A stretch of DNA of 64,000 bases from Gemmatimonadota bacterium (lineage in GTDB: Bacteria; Gemmatimonadota; Gemmatimonadetes; Gemmatimonadales; GWC2-71-9), in contig JANYKV010000140.1 of the NCBI GenBank assembly GCA_025358055.1, positions 20,513-84,512 of the forward strand, written 5' to 3'. The notes below the pieces were generated by a model. It worked only from the letters and a program-made list of their open reading frames with translations. It did not search any database and was not told the origin of the DNA. Both the position numbers and the translations under genes were made by a program. Within the stretch, counting starts at the first letter, position 1. Each line of letters starts with the position of its first letter. This document shows, piece after piece, positions 1-9,746 of the stretch.

Positions 1-1
1 A

Positions 2-988
2 AGGCGCGCCCCCATCCGATCCGAAGATGCCGATTTTCTCCAAACCAGGGTCAAGACCCCGGCGCTGTTCGCGAAAGCGTGCGATGGTGGCATTTCTCTC
101 CGGTTTGGGGGAAAACTGGCCACCTCCATTGGCCTCGTGGGCACGGAAGAACCCTATTTCCAGATCAAGCGATATGCCTTGCTGCACGGCAGGCCGTTCA
201 GCACCCAGGAGGTGCGCGCGGGGGCGCCCGTCGTGGTCATCGGGGCTGAAATCGCCAACAAACTCCTCCAGGGATTGGATCCGCTCGGCCAGCAGATCCG
301 CATCGCCGACTTGCCGTTTCGGGTGGTCGGGGTAGTGGAACCCCAAGGGACGCTGTTCGGAATGTCGCTGGACAAATTTGCCATTGTCCCGATCAGCTCC
401 GCCGCCAAGCGGCTGATGTGCCCCACGAACGAGCTCGCGCGATTCATGATTCAGCCCATAGACCCCAACTCCCTCAAGCCGGCGATCGACGAGGTCGAGG
501 CGCTCATGCGGAGCCACCGCGGTCTCCGGCCGGCCGTCGAGGATGATTTTTACATCGAAACCGCCGAAGGGGCACTCGAGACCTGGGAGAAGATCTCGCA
601 AATCCTTTTTCTCGCACTCCCCGGGCTGGTCGCGATCTCCCTGGTGGTGGGCGGCATTGTAATCATGAACATCATGCTGATGGCCGTGAGCGAGCGCACG
701 AGAGAAATCGGCGTCCGGAAGGCGTTGGGCGCCAAGCGCCGAGACATCCTCGCTCAGTTCGTCGTGGAGGCCGCGACCCTCTCGTCCGTGGGAGCCCTGT
801 TTGGCATTCTCACCGGCATCGGCCTCGCTTTTGTCATCAAAGCGGTCAGCCCCCTGCCCGCCGCGGTGGCCCCTTGGTCAATCATCGTCGCCGTGGTGCT
901 CGGCATCAGCGTGGGCATGGTGGCCGGGATCTACCCCGCGAGTCGTGCCTCACGATTGGACCCGATCGACGCCCTGAGGGCCGAGTGA
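2..988 (+). CDS. MacB-type ABC transporter permease, 5' truncated
   Basis: The reading frame is open from the first bases of the window, so the start lies upstream; about 328 residues are visible. The visible part has the periplasmic MacB core domain followed by an FtsX-type permease domain. Three hydrophobic segments surround the family signature ERTREIGVRKALGA, and the protein ends in the usual YPASRASRLDPIDALRAE-like tail. Such permeases pair with an ATPase and drive efflux or lipoprotein/peptide export by mechanotransmission. A paralogous permease starts 16 bases downstream, so the two probably form a heterodimer, with the ATPase gene probably just left of the window. The substrate cannot be told from sequence. 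Confidence 0.9.
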   Translation, partial: RRAPIRSEDADFLQTRVKTPALFAKACDGGISLRFGGKLATSIGLVGTEEPYFQIKRYALLHGRPFSTQEVRAGAPVVVIGAEIANKLLQGLDPLGQQIRIADLPFRVVGVVEPQGTLFGMSLDKFAIVPISSAAKRLMCPTNELARFMIQPIDPNSLKPAIDEVEALMRSHRGLRPAVEDDFYIETAEGALETWEKISQILFLALPGLVAISLVVGGIVIMNIMLMAVSERTREIGVRKALGAKRRDILAQFVVEAATLSSVGALFGILTGIGLAFVIKAVSPLPAAVAPWSIIVAVVLGISVGMVAGIYPASRASRLDPIDALRAE

Positions 989-1004
989 CCAGCGGGAGCG
1001 CCCG

Positions 1005-2246
1005 ATGAACGCCGCTCGATTTCTCGAGGGAGCCGTGATCGCGCTGGACTCCGTGCGCACCAACAAGGTCCGTGCCGGCCTCACAATCTTGGGCGTCGCA
1101 ATCGGCGTCATGGTTGTGATCTCGATGGCGGCGGTCATCACCGGGATCAACCGCAGTGTGTCGAAGATCATCGAGCAGGCCGGACCCAAGACCTTTTTCG
1201 TGTTCCGCTATTTCCGGGAGGGTGTAGAGGTCGAAGAGAGCGGATCGGAGGCACCCTGGTGGCAGCGCAATCCCAGACTCACGATCGCCGATGCCGATGT
1301 GATTCGCCGCCTACCCACCGTCAAGGACGTCATGGTTCGCGAGGACGCTACCGGGAAGGTCAGCTTCGAAACGACCACGCTCGAAGACGTCCCGTTCCTC
1401 GGGTTGAGCGGCAGCTGGATGGACGTCACCGGCGGCGAGCTCCTGGCGGGTCGAAACTTCAGCCATGTCGAATACGCCGCCAGCTCACGGGTGGTCGTGC
1501 TTAACCGAAAATCGCGTGAGACCCTCTTCGGCGGACGCGATCCCATCGGGGCGACCATTCGCATCAACGGGCAACCGTTCGTCGTCGTGGGCGTCTACCA
1601 GGACCCCTCCGCGGCATTCGGCTCCGCCGGACCTCCGGTCCTCTTCATGCCCCACACCGCATTCGTGAAGGTGGCCGAGTTCTCGCGCGGCTGGATGCGG
1701 ATCGGGGTCATTCCCACGGAGGCGGCCACGATGGGTGAGGCGATGGATCAGGTCACCGTCGCGATGCGGACCGCTCGAGGGCTCAAGCCCACCCAGCGCA
1801 ATAACTTCTCCCTTATCGCGGGCGACAAGCTCATCGATGTGTTCAACAGCGTCACGGCGGGCTTTTTCGGCGTCATGTTGGCGCTGTCAAGCGTCGGCCT
1901 CTTGGTCGGTGGAATCGGGGTGGTGGCCATCATGATGATCTCCGTGACCGAGCGGACCCGGGAGATCGGCGTACGCAAAGCCCTCGGCGCCACCCGACGC
2001 GAAATCATGTTCCAGTTCCTGGTCGAGGCCGCGACCCTCACCCTGCTCGGCGGACTGGTCGGGATGGCGATGGGCTGGATCATTGCCTTCGCCGTCGACC
2101 GATTCACCCCCCTGCCGGCAAGTATTCCACTCTGGTCCATCGTCACCGCGATCGTTGCGTCCACGGTGACCGGTATTTTCTTCGGGCTTTACCCGGCGAG
2201 CCGAGCTTCTAAGTTGGACCCGGTGGAAGCCCTGCGCTTCGAGTAG
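1005..2246 (+). CDS. MacB-type ABC transporter permease
   Basis: This is a 413-residue full-length MacB/FtsX-like inner-membrane permease. It has an N-terminal membrane segment (about residues 20-50, starting in VRTNKVRAGLTILGVAIG), a large periplasmic domain (about 60-280) and three C-terminal membrane helices. The cytoplasmic motif ERTREIGVRKALGATRREI lies between the first two of these helices. It is paralogous to the truncated permease just upstream and follows it by 16 bases, which fits a two-permease exporter operon. The following bshB1-like gene starts 35 bases later and may be co-transcribed. The role in export is known for the family; the cargo is not evident. Confidence 0.92.
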   Translation: MNAARFLEGAVIALDSVRTNKVRAGLTILGVAIGVMVVISMAAVITGINRSVSKIIEQAGPKTFFVFRYFREGVEVEESGSEAPWWQRNPRLTIADADVIRRLPTVKDVMVREDATGKVSFETTTLEDVPFLGLSGSWMDVTGGELLAGRNFSHVEYAASSRVVVLNRKSRETLFGGRDPIGATIRINGQPFVVVGVYQDPSAAFGSAGPPVLFMPHTAFVKVAEFSRGWMRIGVIPTEAATMGEAMDQVTVAMRTARGLKPTQRNNFSLIAGDKLIDVFNSVTAGFFGVMLALSSVGLLVGGIGVVAIMMISVTERTREIGVRKALGATRREIMFQFLVEAATLTLLGGLVGMAMGWIIAFAVDRFTPLPASIPLWSIVTAIVASTVTGIFFGLYPASRASKLDPVEALRFE

Positions 2247-2281
2247 CACGCGACCTCCACCCTTCATAGTCCCGGCGGACC

Positions 2282-2998
2282 ATGCCTATCGATCTCCTCG
2301 CCATCGCTGCTCACCGAGACGACGCGGAGCTGACCTGTGCCGGAGCACTGCTCCGAGCCGCCGATGGGGGTTACCGCACCGGCGTTCTCGATCTCACGGC
2401 TGGAGAAACGGGGACCCGCGGGAGCGCCAACCTTCGGGCGGCGGAAGCGAGCAACGCCGCCCAGGTGCTTGGCCTCACCGAACGGCGGAACGCCGGCTTG
2501 GCGGACGCCCACATTCAGAATGACGAGAGCAGTCGACGGATCGTCGTGGAGCATATTCGGCACCTCGCCCCGCGAGTGGTCATCCTCCCTTACCCGGTTG
2601 GCCGACATCCCGATCACCGGATCGCGTCCGAACTCGGGCGAGATGCCTGTTTCCTCGCGGGTCTTGCGAAATACCCCGCGGAAGGCGCACCCCACCGACC
2701 CTTCAAGATTCTCTATGCCCTGGCCTACCGGGAGGACGCCATCAAGCCGACCTTCGTCCTCGATATCAGCGAACAGTTCGCTCGCAAAATGGCGGCCATT
2801 CGCTGCTACGCCAGTCAGTTCGACGGAGCCGAGAGCGCCGGAGAGATCTTCCCCACCGGGCAGGATCTTTATGCATTGGTCGAGACCCAAAATTCGCACT
2901 ACGGGTCCCTCATCCGCCGCCGCTATGGTGAGCCCTTCTTCACCCACGAAACCGTGATGGTCGACGACGTGGTCACCCTGGGAGTGCAAAGTATGTAA
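2282..2998 (+). CDS. bshB1: Bacillithiol biosynthesis deacetylase BshB1
   Basis: A LmbE/PIG-L-type zinc deacetylase of 238 residues. In the BshB1 branch it converts GlcNAc-malate to GlcN-malate, the second step in making the low-molecular-weight thiol bacillithiol. Signatures seen are AHRDDAEL (H11, D13, D14: metal site), DLTAGETGTRG, the NAGLAD segment and GRHPDH (H109, D111, H112). The usual AHPDD has an Arg in place of Pro at residue 12, which is uncommon. Its neighbour is a cysteine desulfurase followed by mnmA, so the cluster concerns thiol and sulfur metabolism. bshA and bshC are not in the window. Confidence 0.85.
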   Translation: MPIDLLAIAAHRDDAELTCAGALLRAADGGYRTGVLDLTAGETGTRGSANLRAAEASNAAQVLGLTERRNAGLADAHIQNDESSRRIVVEHIRHLAPRVVILPYPVGRHPDHRIASELGRDACFLAGLAKYPAEGAPHRPFKILYALAYREDAIKPTFVLDISEQFARKMAAIRCYASQFDGAESAGEIFPTGQDLYALVETQNSHYGSLIRRRYGEPFFTHETVMVDDVVTLGVQSM

Positions 2999-3029
2999 GG
3001 CTGATCTCCCGCCTCCCCGGTTCCACGGC

Positions 3030-3035
3030 TATTTT
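3030..3035 (+). promoter_or_regulatory. TANNNT -10 element for a leaderless desulfurase mRNA
   Basis: TATTTT sits exactly six bases before the ATG at 3042, and no Shine-Dalgarno sequence is present. A start site seven bases after the hexamer would coincide with the start codon. The same arrangement is seen before glyS, ispG, dnaX and the amidase in this window. Confidence 0.45.
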
Positions 3036-3041
3036 CTGAGC

Positions 3042-4217
3042 ATGGCAAACCCGATCTACCTCGATCATGCCGCCACCACTCCGGTCCGACCGGAAGTCCT
3101 GGAGGCCATGCTCCCCTATCTGAGCATGACCGCCTTCGGCAATCCGTCGAGTGCCCACCGGTTCGGGCGGACCGCCCGCGCCGGATTGGAGCAGGCCCGG
3201 CGGGAGGTGGCGGCGGCGCTCGGAACCGAGCCCAACCAGGTGATTTTCACGTCCGGCGGGACCGAGGCCGATAACCACGCCGTCATCGGTGCGGCGCTCG
3301 CCGCCCGGGTCCGCGGAGGTGCCATGTGCGCGGTGGTCTCCGCCATCGAGCACAAAGCGATCCTTGCCGCCGCGCACGCGGTCAAACATCTCGGCGGTGA
3401 GGAGATCATTCTTCCCGTCAACCACGCCGGCCGCCTCGAGCTGGACGCACTCGATGAGGCCCTCATGAAGCGCCCGGCGATCGTGTCGGTCATGTGGGTG
3501 AACAACGAGGTCGGTGTCGTCCAGCCAATCCCAGAGATTGCCCGGCGCTGTGCCGACGCCAAAGTCCCCCTTCACACGGATGCGGTGCAGGCATTCGGCA
3601 AAATCCCCTTCGTGCTCCGGGACCATCCCTGCGCGTTGGTGACCATCTCCGGCCACAAACTCGGAGCGCCGAAAGGCATCGGTGCACTCATCGTCCGGGA
3701 CCGTCACATCGTCGAGGCCATGATTCACGGCGGCGGACAACAGTTCGGCATCCGGCCGGGAACGGAGAACGTCGCGGGGGCGGTGGCCTTCGGCCGAGCG
3801 GCAACGATCGCGGTGCAACATCTCGAAGCGGAAGCGGCCCGCCTCACCACGCTGCGCGACCGTTTGGCTGCGCTCATCCTGGGAAGCGTTCCGGACATCG
3901 TCGTGCACGGCGCGGACGCACCGCGAGCACCCCATGTACTGAGCCTCGGAGTCCCCGGCGCTGATAGCGAGACCCTGCTCATGCACCTGGACCTCGCGGA
4001 CATCGCGGCGTCCGGTGGCTCCGCCTGTTCCACCGGCGCCGTGGAGCCCTCGCACGTGCTGACGGCCATGGGCGTCCCGCGCGACCTCGCCCTCGGGAGC
4101 CTTCGCTTCAGCCTGGGCCACGAAACCACTGCCGAGGAAATCGACCGGGTGGGAGTTGCGTTCCCGGGCATCGTCACCAAGGTTCGCAAACTCTCCACCG
4201 CTTTGGGCCGTGCGTAA
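3042..4217 (+). CDS. Cysteine desulfurase (NifS/IscS family)
   Basis: A PLP enzyme of 391 residues that removes sulfur from cysteine to give alanine and an enzyme persulfide, feeding Fe-S clusters and thiolated tRNA. The N-terminus has [14 protein letters not shown]. The PLP lysine is K206 in [10 protein letters not shown], preceded by H205, and the catalytic cysteine is C329 in [16 protein letters not shown]. Length is typical. The next gene, mnmA, overlaps its last eight bases, so this enzyme is very likely the sulfur donor for tRNA 2-thiolation. The start ATG has no ribosome-binding site but has TATTTT six bases upstream, suggesting its own leaderless promoter. Confidence 0.95.
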   Translation: MANPIYLDHAATTPVRPEVLEAMLPYLSMTAFGNPSSAHRFGRTARAGLEQARREVAAALGTEPNQVIFTSGGTEADNHAVIGAALAARVRGGAMCAVVSAIEHKAILAAAHAVKHLGGEEIILPVNHAGRLELDALDEALMKRPAIVSVMWVNNEVGVVQPIPEIARRCADAKVPLHTDAVQAFGKIPFVLRDHPCALVTISGHKLGAPKGIGALIVRDRHIVEAMIHGGGQQFGIRPGTENVAGAVAFGRAATIAVQHLEAEAARLTTLRDRLAALILGSVPDIVVHGADAPRAPHVLSLGVPGADSETLLMHLDLADIAASGGSACSTGAVEPSHVLTAMGVPRDLALGSLRFSLGHETTAEEIDRVGVAFPGIVTKVRKLSTALGRA

Positions 4218-5280
4218 GAAGATCCTGGTCGCTATGTCCGGTGGCGTCGACAGCTCCGTCGCGGCGGCGCTGTTGGTCGAACAAGGCCACGAAGTGGTCG
4301 GTGCCACGATGAAGTTGTTTTGCTACGGCGACTCAGTACCAGATCGGCCCTGCTGCTCGCTCGACTCGATCAACGACGCCCGGGATGTCGCCCACAAATT
4401 AGGCATCCCGCACTACGTTCTGAACTTGGAAGATCGGTTCAGTCTTCACGTCATCCAGAATTTCGTGAGCGAGTACAGCCGGGGCCGCACTCCAATTCCC
4501 TGCGTGCGGTGCAACTCGTTCACCAAATTTCGCGACCTCCTGGCCCACGCCGACGCTCTTGGCTGCGACAATATCGCCACGGGCCACTATGCCGTTGCAC
4601 GCGACGGCGCGCTCTACCGGGGACGGGACCGGAACAAGGATCAAAGTTATTTTCTTTGGGGCATCGATCGCGCGGTGGTTGCTCGAATGCTGACGCCGGT
4701 CGGGGAGCTCTCCAAGCAGGCGACCCGGAACTATGCCCGCGGGCTCGGGCTCAGCACTGCCGACAAACCAGAATCGGTAGAGATCTGCTTCGTTCCCAAC
4801 GATGACTACGTGTCGGTGCTGGAACAACACCTCCCGGCGAACGCCCCAGCGCTCTCCCCCGGCCCCTTAGTGACGACCACCGGCGAAATCATCGGCGAGC
4901 ATCAAGGGTATGCCCGGTTCACGATCGGTCAACGAAGAGGATTGCCGGGTGGCCGGGCGGAGCCGCTCTTTGTGGTGGCCATTCGGCCCGAGCATCGCCA
5001 GGTGGTGGTGGGCTCGCTCGAGGACCTGAAAGGCCACGTCGTGCACTTGAACGAGGTGAACTGGCTTGCCGCGCCCCTCGCGGTCGGCGACCGGTGTGAG
5101 GTGCAAATTCGCTATCGGGCTCCGAGCGTGTCCGCGACCGTCGTGGCCAGTTCGGGAGAGTCCATCCGCCTGGCGCTCGCGGAACCGGTGCGCGCCATCT
5201 CCCCCGGGCAATCCGGCGTGCTCTATCATTCTGATGGCCGCGTGCTGGGCGGGGGCGTCATTGAAGAAGGCGCGTCATGA
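4210..5280 (+). CDS. mnmA: tRNA-specific 2-thiouridylase MnmA
   Basis: A 356-residue ATP-pyrophosphatase that puts sulfur on U34 of Lys, Glu and Gln tRNAs. It has the P-loop SGGVDSS (residues 10-16), C98/C101 in [15 protein letters not shown], and KDQSYFLW. The persulfide cysteine is C193 in ESVEICFVP, and a C-terminal beta-barrel region follows. I place the start at GTG 4210 because translation from there gives [12 protein letters not shown], the usual N-terminus. This start overlaps the desulfurase stop by 8 bases, whereas the longer frame from 4156 adds residues foreign to the family. Translational coupling with the desulfurase fits a sulfur relay. Confidence 0.95.
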   Translation: MRKKILVAMSGGVDSSVAAALLVEQGHEVVGATMKLFCYGDSVPDRPCCSLDSINDARDVAHKLGIPHYVLNLEDRFSLHVIQNFVSEYSRGRTPIPCVRCNSFTKFRDLLAHADALGCDNIATGHYAVARDGALYRGRDRNKDQSYFLWGIDRAVVARMLTPVGELSKQATRNYARGLGLSTADKPESVEICFVPNDDYVSVLEQHLPANAPALSPGPLVTTTGEIIGEHQGYARFTIGQRRGLPGGRAEPLFVVAIRPEHRQVVVGSLEDLKGHVVHLNEVNWLAAPLAVGDRCEVQIRYRAPSVSATVVASSGESIRLALAEPVRAISPGQSGVLYHSDGRVLGGGVIEEGAS

Positions 5281-5648
5281 GGCGGCTCATTCTCCGGTGG
5301 CTTATAACAACCGGCGCATTGTATCTCGCCGTCACAATCGTCCCTGGGCTTCACTTCACAAGGGACCTACCCCAACTGTTCCTCGTCGGAGCGGTGCTCG
5401 GGCTCGTCAATGGCTTGCTGCGGCCATTGCTGACGGTTCTAACGTGCCCTCTGATCGTGCTTACGCTCGGCCTCTGGCTGTTCGCGATCAGCGGACTATT
5501 GCTCCTCATCACTGGTTGGCTGTCGCAGCAATGGGGATTGGGCTTTCGGGTTGACGGATTCTGGCCGGCCTTTTGGGGCGGACTGCTGATCGGAGTTGTG
5601 AACGCAGTGCTGTCCGTACCACGTCAAGACGGGGCGAGACGCGCCTAG
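5277..5648 (+). CDS. Small 4-TM membrane protein, phage-holin-4 family
   Basis: A 123-residue hydrophobic protein with four predicted membrane helices (about residues 5-22, 31-52, 58-78 and 92-115) separated by short loops. It matches the chromosomal family called phage holin family 4 or DUF360-like, which is found widely outside phages and whose function is unsettled. The ATG overlaps the mnmA stop as ATGA, so it is the last gene of the desulfurase-mnmA transcript. A strong hairpin follows at 5678. Nothing else nearby looks phage-derived, so the holin name reflects fold only. Confidence 0.8.
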   Translation: MRRLILRWLITTGALYLAVTIVPGLHFTRDLPQLFLVGAVLGLVNGLLRPLLTVLTCPLIVLTLGLWLFAISGLLLLITGWLSQQWGLGFRVDGFWPAFWGGLLIGVVNAVLSVPRQDGARRA

Positions 5649-5677
5649 TCTGCTACCTCCCCTCCACTAAACGAGAA

Positions 5678-5707
5678 ATGGCCGGTCCACCTTGGTGAAC
5701 CGGCCAT
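5678..5707 (-). terminator. Hairpin between convergent genes, terminator of cspA
   Basis: A perfect 9-bp stem (ATGGCCGGT/ACCGGCCAT), extended by four more pairs after one mismatch. On the minus strand it is followed by a T-rich stretch (TTCTCGTTT), which fits termination of the cold-shock gene. It can also stop the plus-strand operon. Confidence 0.7.
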
Positions 5708-5752
5708 CGATTGCCAGCGCCTATGTGCTAGCGCGCCTGACTACCCACTCGG

Positions 5753-5962
5753 TTAGCTGATCTTGACGACGTTTTCGGCCGCCGGACCCTTGGCGCCCTG
5801 AACGATGTCGAACTCCACCTTCTCGCCTTCGGCCAGGGACTTGAAGCCCTGAGCCTGGATCGCCGAGTGATGAACGAAGCAATCCTTCTGCCCGTCAGCG
5901 GGGGTGATGAAGCCGAAGCCCTTGGCGTCGTTGAACCATTTAACCGTGCCGGTTGTACGCAT
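5753..5962 (-). CDS. cspA: Cold-shock protein CspA family
   Basis: A 69-residue single cold-shock domain protein that binds single-stranded RNA and DNA and melts RNA structure. RNP1 is KGFGFI at residues 14-19 and RNP2 is CFVHHSAI at about 28-35, with W9 in the usual place (VKWFN). The length is normal. A good ribosome-binding site (AAGGAG, seven bases upstream on the minus strand) supports the ATG at 5962. The long gene-free stretch upstream is compatible with the extended 5' leader that controls many csp mRNAs, though I cannot fold it reliably. Confidence 0.95.
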   Translation of the reverse strand: MRTTGTVKWFNDAKGFGFITPADGQKDCFVHHSAIQAQGFKSLAEGEKVEFDIVQGAKGPAAENVVKIS

Positions 5963-6493
5963 TACCTACTCCTTGTTGTTGTGTGTAATCGGAGTGCGGC
6001 ATGCCGTACGTCCCGACTACGCCTGGTTCGTGAGCTATGCCTCACGATGCATCCTGCCTAATCATGGTGTGATCCAAATGCGGATCAACAAAAAAGAGGT
6101 TGGCATGAAGGCCAATCCCCTTGGTCTTCCGACGTGTTCGTGTATCAAGCTTACCACATTATGGCATCTGCCGCAACTCGGCATTTCCGCTTACGAACCG
6201 GAATCCTCCACAAGGCCGTTCCCGAACCTTGGCCAGGCCGATGCTTTTCCGAGGCTCGAGCTCAGCCAAAGCGTCACCGCTGCGTGCCCCTAGGTCCGAT
6301 CGTGGGGGGAAGCCGGTTGGAATTCGGAGTATTCGCTAGCGTAAGTAAATGGCTGTAAACTATTGCACCATAATAATTTAGATATTTCCTTAACACCGGG
6401 ACACGCCTTCGGGAAACAGCGGCACATACCGCTCGCGTAACAACCCGGCGACAGTGGCCCCCAACTCGGCTTTCGGAGCTAAATTCAGGGCCT
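5963..6493. other. Intergenic region between divergent cspA and ppk1
   Basis: A 531-bp gap with no supported gene. The part next to cspA should hold its leader. The stretch 6345-6395 is notably AT-rich (runs such as CCATAATAATTTAGATATTTCC) and is the likely promoter zone. TAAATT at 6480 lies eight bases before the ppk1 ATG and could be a -10 element for a very short leader. I see no tRNA or known riboswitch here. Confidence 0.5.
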
Positions 6494-8596
6494 ATGGCCG
6501 ACCCTACGACGATAGTCCAGAAATACGACCTCAGGCATCCCTCGTTGTACATCAATCGAGAGATCTCCTGGCTGCAGTTCAACCGCCGGGTGCTCCACGA
6601 GGCGCAGGACCCCCGAACTCCCCTGCTGGAGCGGGTCAAATTCCTCGCGATCTTCAGCAGCAACTTGGACGAGTTTTTCCAAGTCAGGGTCGCGGGGCTC
6701 AAACAGCAGGTCGCCGCACGGTATGGGGAGCGAACTGCCGACGGTATGACCCCGGAAGATCAACTCCACGCGATCACCGTCGTCGTACGCGATCTCCAAG
6801 AGCAGCATGGCCGGTGTCTCGTGGAAGATGTGATTCCGGCGTTGGCCTCGCGCGATGTGCAACTCCTGACCTCGTACCAGGATCTGTCGGATTCCGACCG
6901 GGAACATCTGGAACGGCATTTCACCGCTAACGTCTTTCCGGTGCTCACTCCGCTCGCGGTCGACCCGGCGCATCCGTTCCCCTACATCTCCAATCTGAGT
7001 CTCTCGCTCGCGGTCGTGCTTCGAGGCCACGGAGGGGACGAACGGTTCGCGCGAGTCAAGGTGCCGAAGATTCTGCCCCGTTGGGTCCCGCTGCCTGGGG
7101 TGAATCGCTACATGGCGCTTGAGCGTGTCATCGGAGCCCATCTCGAAGCGCTCTTTCCCGGCGTGGAAATCCTTGGCTGCTACGCGTTCCGAATCACTCG
7201 CAACACGGACCTTGAGATCGACCCCGAAGAAGCCGATGACTTGCTGGACCTCATCCAGGAGGAAGTACGCAACCGCCGATTCGCTGAGGTCGTGCGGCTC
7301 GAGGTGGAACCTTCGACCCCAGAGACCCTGCGGCAATTGCTCCTGGCGGAGCTGAACGAGGATCAGCGCGCCGAAGGCATCCTCCTCAGCGACGAGGACA
7401 TCTTCGAAGTTCCGGGGCTCCTCGACGCCGCAGACCTTTTTGTGATCGCCGCGATCGACCAGTCGAGCCTCAAGGATCCGGCATTCTCGCCGGTGACCCC
7501 GCCCCGGCTTCAGGGCAGCCGGAGCATGTTCGAGGTGATCCGTGAAGGAGATATCCTCGTTCACCATCCCTACGAAAGCTTCTCCGGTTCGGTCGAGCGC
7601 TTCATTCAAACGGCAACCGAAGACCCCGATGTACTCGCCATCAAAATCACCCTGTACCGCACCGGGAGCGATTCCAACATCGCGCGCCTGCTCACCCAAG
7701 CCGCCGAACGAGGGAAGCAGGTGGCGGTGTTGATCGAACTGCAAGCGCGCTTTGACGAGGAAAGCAACATCCGATGGGCGCAACGCTTCGAAGATGCCGG
7801 CGTCCACGTGAGCTATGGGGTGAGCGGGCTCAAAACCCACACGAAGGTGATCCTGGTGGTCCGGCGAGAGGGCGATTCCATGCGGCGCTATGTCCATATC
7901 GGAACCGGCAACTACGCGCCAAAGACCGCCCGACTCTATACCGACTTTGGGCTCTTTACCGATGACCCGGACTTAGGGGCCGACCTCTCAGATTTGTTCA
8001 ACGTCCTGACTGGCTTCGCCGCGCCGACCGGATACCGGAAATTGATCGTGGCGCCGGGTGAGATGCGCGGCCGCATCGTCGCGATGATCCGGCGCGAAAT
8101 CGGGCATGCCCAGGCGGGGCGCCCAGCCTGGATTCTGGCCAAGATGAACGCGATTGTCGATGCCGAAATCATGGCACTGCTTTATGAGGCTTCCCAAGCC
8201 GGCGTCGACATCGACCTGATCGTACGGGGTATCTGTTGTCTGCGTCCCGGGATCACCGGCGTCAGCGAACGGATTCGCGTCATCAGCATCGTCGGGCGAT
8301 TCCTCGAGCATTCGCGCGCATGGTACTTCAAGAACGATGGGCAGGAAGAGGTCTTCATCGGATCGGCCGACTGGATGCCACGCAATCTTGACCGACGGAT
8401 CGAAGCGGCGACTCCGATCTTGGAGCCGGCCCACCGTCAAGAGATTCTCCATACGTTGGAGCAGATGTGGCGCGATGACCGCCAGGCCTGGGAGCTGCGA
8501 CCAGACGGAGACTATGTCCAGCGCCAGCCGGGGCCGGAGGGCGAACGCGCCACCCACCACGATTTAGTCGAGCGGTACCGGGAGAAGGCCAAGTAG
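6494..8596 (+). CDS. ppk1: Polyphosphate kinase 1
   Basis: A 700-residue enzyme that reversibly polymerises the ATP gamma-phosphate into inorganic polyphosphate. The N-terminal domain has INREISWLQFNRRVLHEA and SNLDEFFQVRVAG. The phosphorylated histidine is H449 in LKTHTKVILVVRRE, followed by YVHIGTGNYAPKTARLYTD. The C-terminal PLD-like domain has GSADWMPRNLDRRIE. The length is right for the family. The gene stands alone between divergent cspA and convergent dnaJ; neither ppx nor pho genes are adjacent. No clear Shine-Dalgarno sequence precedes the ATG. Confidence 0.97.
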   Translation: MADPTTIVQKYDLRHPSLYINREISWLQFNRRVLHEAQDPRTPLLERVKFLAIFSSNLDEFFQVRVAGLKQQVAARYGERTADGMTPEDQLHAITVVVRDLQEQHGRCLVEDVIPALASRDVQLLTSYQDLSDSDREHLERHFTANVFPVLTPLAVDPAHPFPYISNLSLSLAVVLRGHGGDERFARVKVPKILPRWVPLPGVNRYMALERVIGAHLEALFPGVEILGCYAFRITRNTDLEIDPEEADDLLDLIQEEVRNRRFAEVVRLEVEPSTPETLRQLLLAELNEDQRAEGILLSDEDIFEVPGLLDAADLFVIAAIDQSSLKDPAFSPVTPPRLQGSRSMFEVIREGDILVHHPYESFSGSVERFIQTATEDPDVLAIKITLYRTGSDSNIARLLTQAAERGKQVAVLIELQARFDEESNIRWAQRFEDAGVHVSYGVSGLKTHTKVILVVRREGDSMRRYVHIGTGNYAPKTARLYTDFGLFTDDPDLGADLSDLFNVLTGFAAPTGYRKLIVAPGEMRGRIVAMIRREIGHAQAGRPAWILAKMNAIVDAEIMALLYEASQAGVDIDLIVRGICCLRPGITGVSERIRVISIVGRFLEHSRAWYFKNDGQEEVFIGSADWMPRNLDRRIEAATPILEPAHRQEILHTLEQMWRDDRQAWELRPDGDYVQRQPGPEGERATHHDLVERYREKAK

Positions 8597-8636
8597 GGGA
8601 GGTGGAGCGTCAAGCGCATCGCGCCCTTCGGGCGGA

Positions 8637-9746
8637 TTAAGACTCCGTCGGGGTGGTTTCGGCGAACTTCCGAATCAGCGCCTCCTGCTCTGGAGTGAGT
8701 TTCTCTGGAACCGTGACCTTGACCGCGACGATTTGATCGCCCTTCCGCCCGTTCTTTTCCACACCTTCGCCCTTGATTCGAAATCTCTGTCCCGGCTGCG
8801 TGCCGGGAGGTACTTTCAGAACCACTTTTTTCCCATCGATCGTCCGAACGCTCATGCGGGTGCCTAAGATTGCCTGAGCGACGTTGAGCGGAATCTCACA
8901 CATCAGATCGAGCCCGTCACGGCGGAAGAAGCGTTCCGGCGTGACTTGGAACGTGACCAGGAGATCTCCGGCTGGAGCCCCGGGCCGGCCCGCAGCGCCC
9001 TGACCCTTCAAACGAAGCTTCGTGCCGTTGTCGCTGCCGGCGGGTACCGAAATCATCACCCGACGCTCGGTCTGCACCTCGCCAACACCATCACATGTGT
9101 GACACTTGGTCGCCGGAACCTTGCCGCGACCTCGACATTGGGGGCAGGGGCGGTTCACCGCAAAACCACCTTGTCCAAATGAAATTGTCCCACGCCCCTT
9201 GCATTCGGGACAGGTGCTTATGGTGGAGCCGGGTTCGCCTCCGGTCCCACCGCAGGTCGGGCAGGAGTCGGTGATCGGCAACGTGATCGGAACCTTCCCA
9301 CCCAGGACCGCCGTTCGAAACGGCACCTCGAGATTGATCTCGACGGACTCGCCTCTCGGCTCCTCCCGCCGACCCCGGCCGAAGATCGACGAGAAGATAT
9401 CCCCGAGGCCGAGCCCGCCGAAGTCGCCAAAATCCGCTCCCTCAGCCGAAAACCCTCCGCCGTCCTCCGTCGACCGTGGTTGCCCCGTTCCTCCCCCTCC
9501 GCGCCGACCTGGTGAGGTATCGAACGCGCCCAGCTTGCGCATCCGGTCGTATTTCTTCCGTTTGTCGGCATCGGACAAAACTGAGTGCGCCTCGGAGATC
9601 TGCTTGAACTTGTCCGATGAGGCCGGGTTGTTCGGATTGGCATCGGGATGATGTTTCTTGGCCAGTCGCCGATAGGCCTTCTTGATCTCCTCCGGCGTGG
9701 CGCTCTCCGTCACACCCAGCACTTGATAAAAATCCTGTGCTGGCAC
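8637..9746 (-). CDS. dnaJ: Chaperone DnaJ
   Basis: A 369-residue type I J-protein that stimulates DnaK ATPase and delivers substrates. The J domain has HPD at residues 33-35. A Gly/Phe-rich linker follows, then four CxxCxGxG zinc repeats ([32 protein letters not shown]) and two C-terminal substrate-binding domains. The start is GTG at 9746, directly abutting the grpE stop codon (no spacer), so the two are translationally coupled. dnaK and hrcA are not in the window, and I found no CIRCE element. A short GC hairpin (CGCCC/GGGCG) at 8622-8634 lies just past the stop. Confidence 0.97.
   Translation of the reverse strand: MPAQDFYQVLGVTESATPEEIKKAYRRLAKKHHPDANPNNPASSDKFKQISEAHSVLSDADKRKKYDRMRKLGAFDTSPGRRGGGGTGQPRSTEDGGGFSAEGADFGDFGGLGLGDIFSSIFGRGRREEPRGESVEINLEVPFRTAVLGGKVPITLPITDSCPTCGGTGGEPGSTISTCPECKGRGTISFGQGGFAVNRPCPQCRGRGKVPATKCHTCDGVGEVQTERRVMISVPAGSDNGTKLRLKGQGAAGRPGAPAGDLLVTFQVTPERFFRRDGLDLMCEIPLNVAQAILGTRMSVRTIDGKKVVLKVPPGTQPGQRFRIKGEGVEKNGRKGDQIVAVKVTVPEKLTPEQEALIRKFAETTPTES

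Noticed and set aside
2973..4307. 444-codon minus-strand open frame opposite the cysteine desulfurase
   Set aside because: It is the antisense shadow of a certain gene in GC-rich DNA; the translation resembles no family and has the skewed Arg/Gly/Asp composition of shadow frames.
5277..5648. Prophage remnant suggested by the holin-like protein
   Set aside because: The family is widespread on chromosomes, the gene is coupled to mnmA, and no other phage gene is near.
6485..7897. 470-codon minus-strand open frame opposite ppk1
   Set aside because: Antisense of the conserved Ppk1 core; no ribosome-binding site and no recognisable domain.
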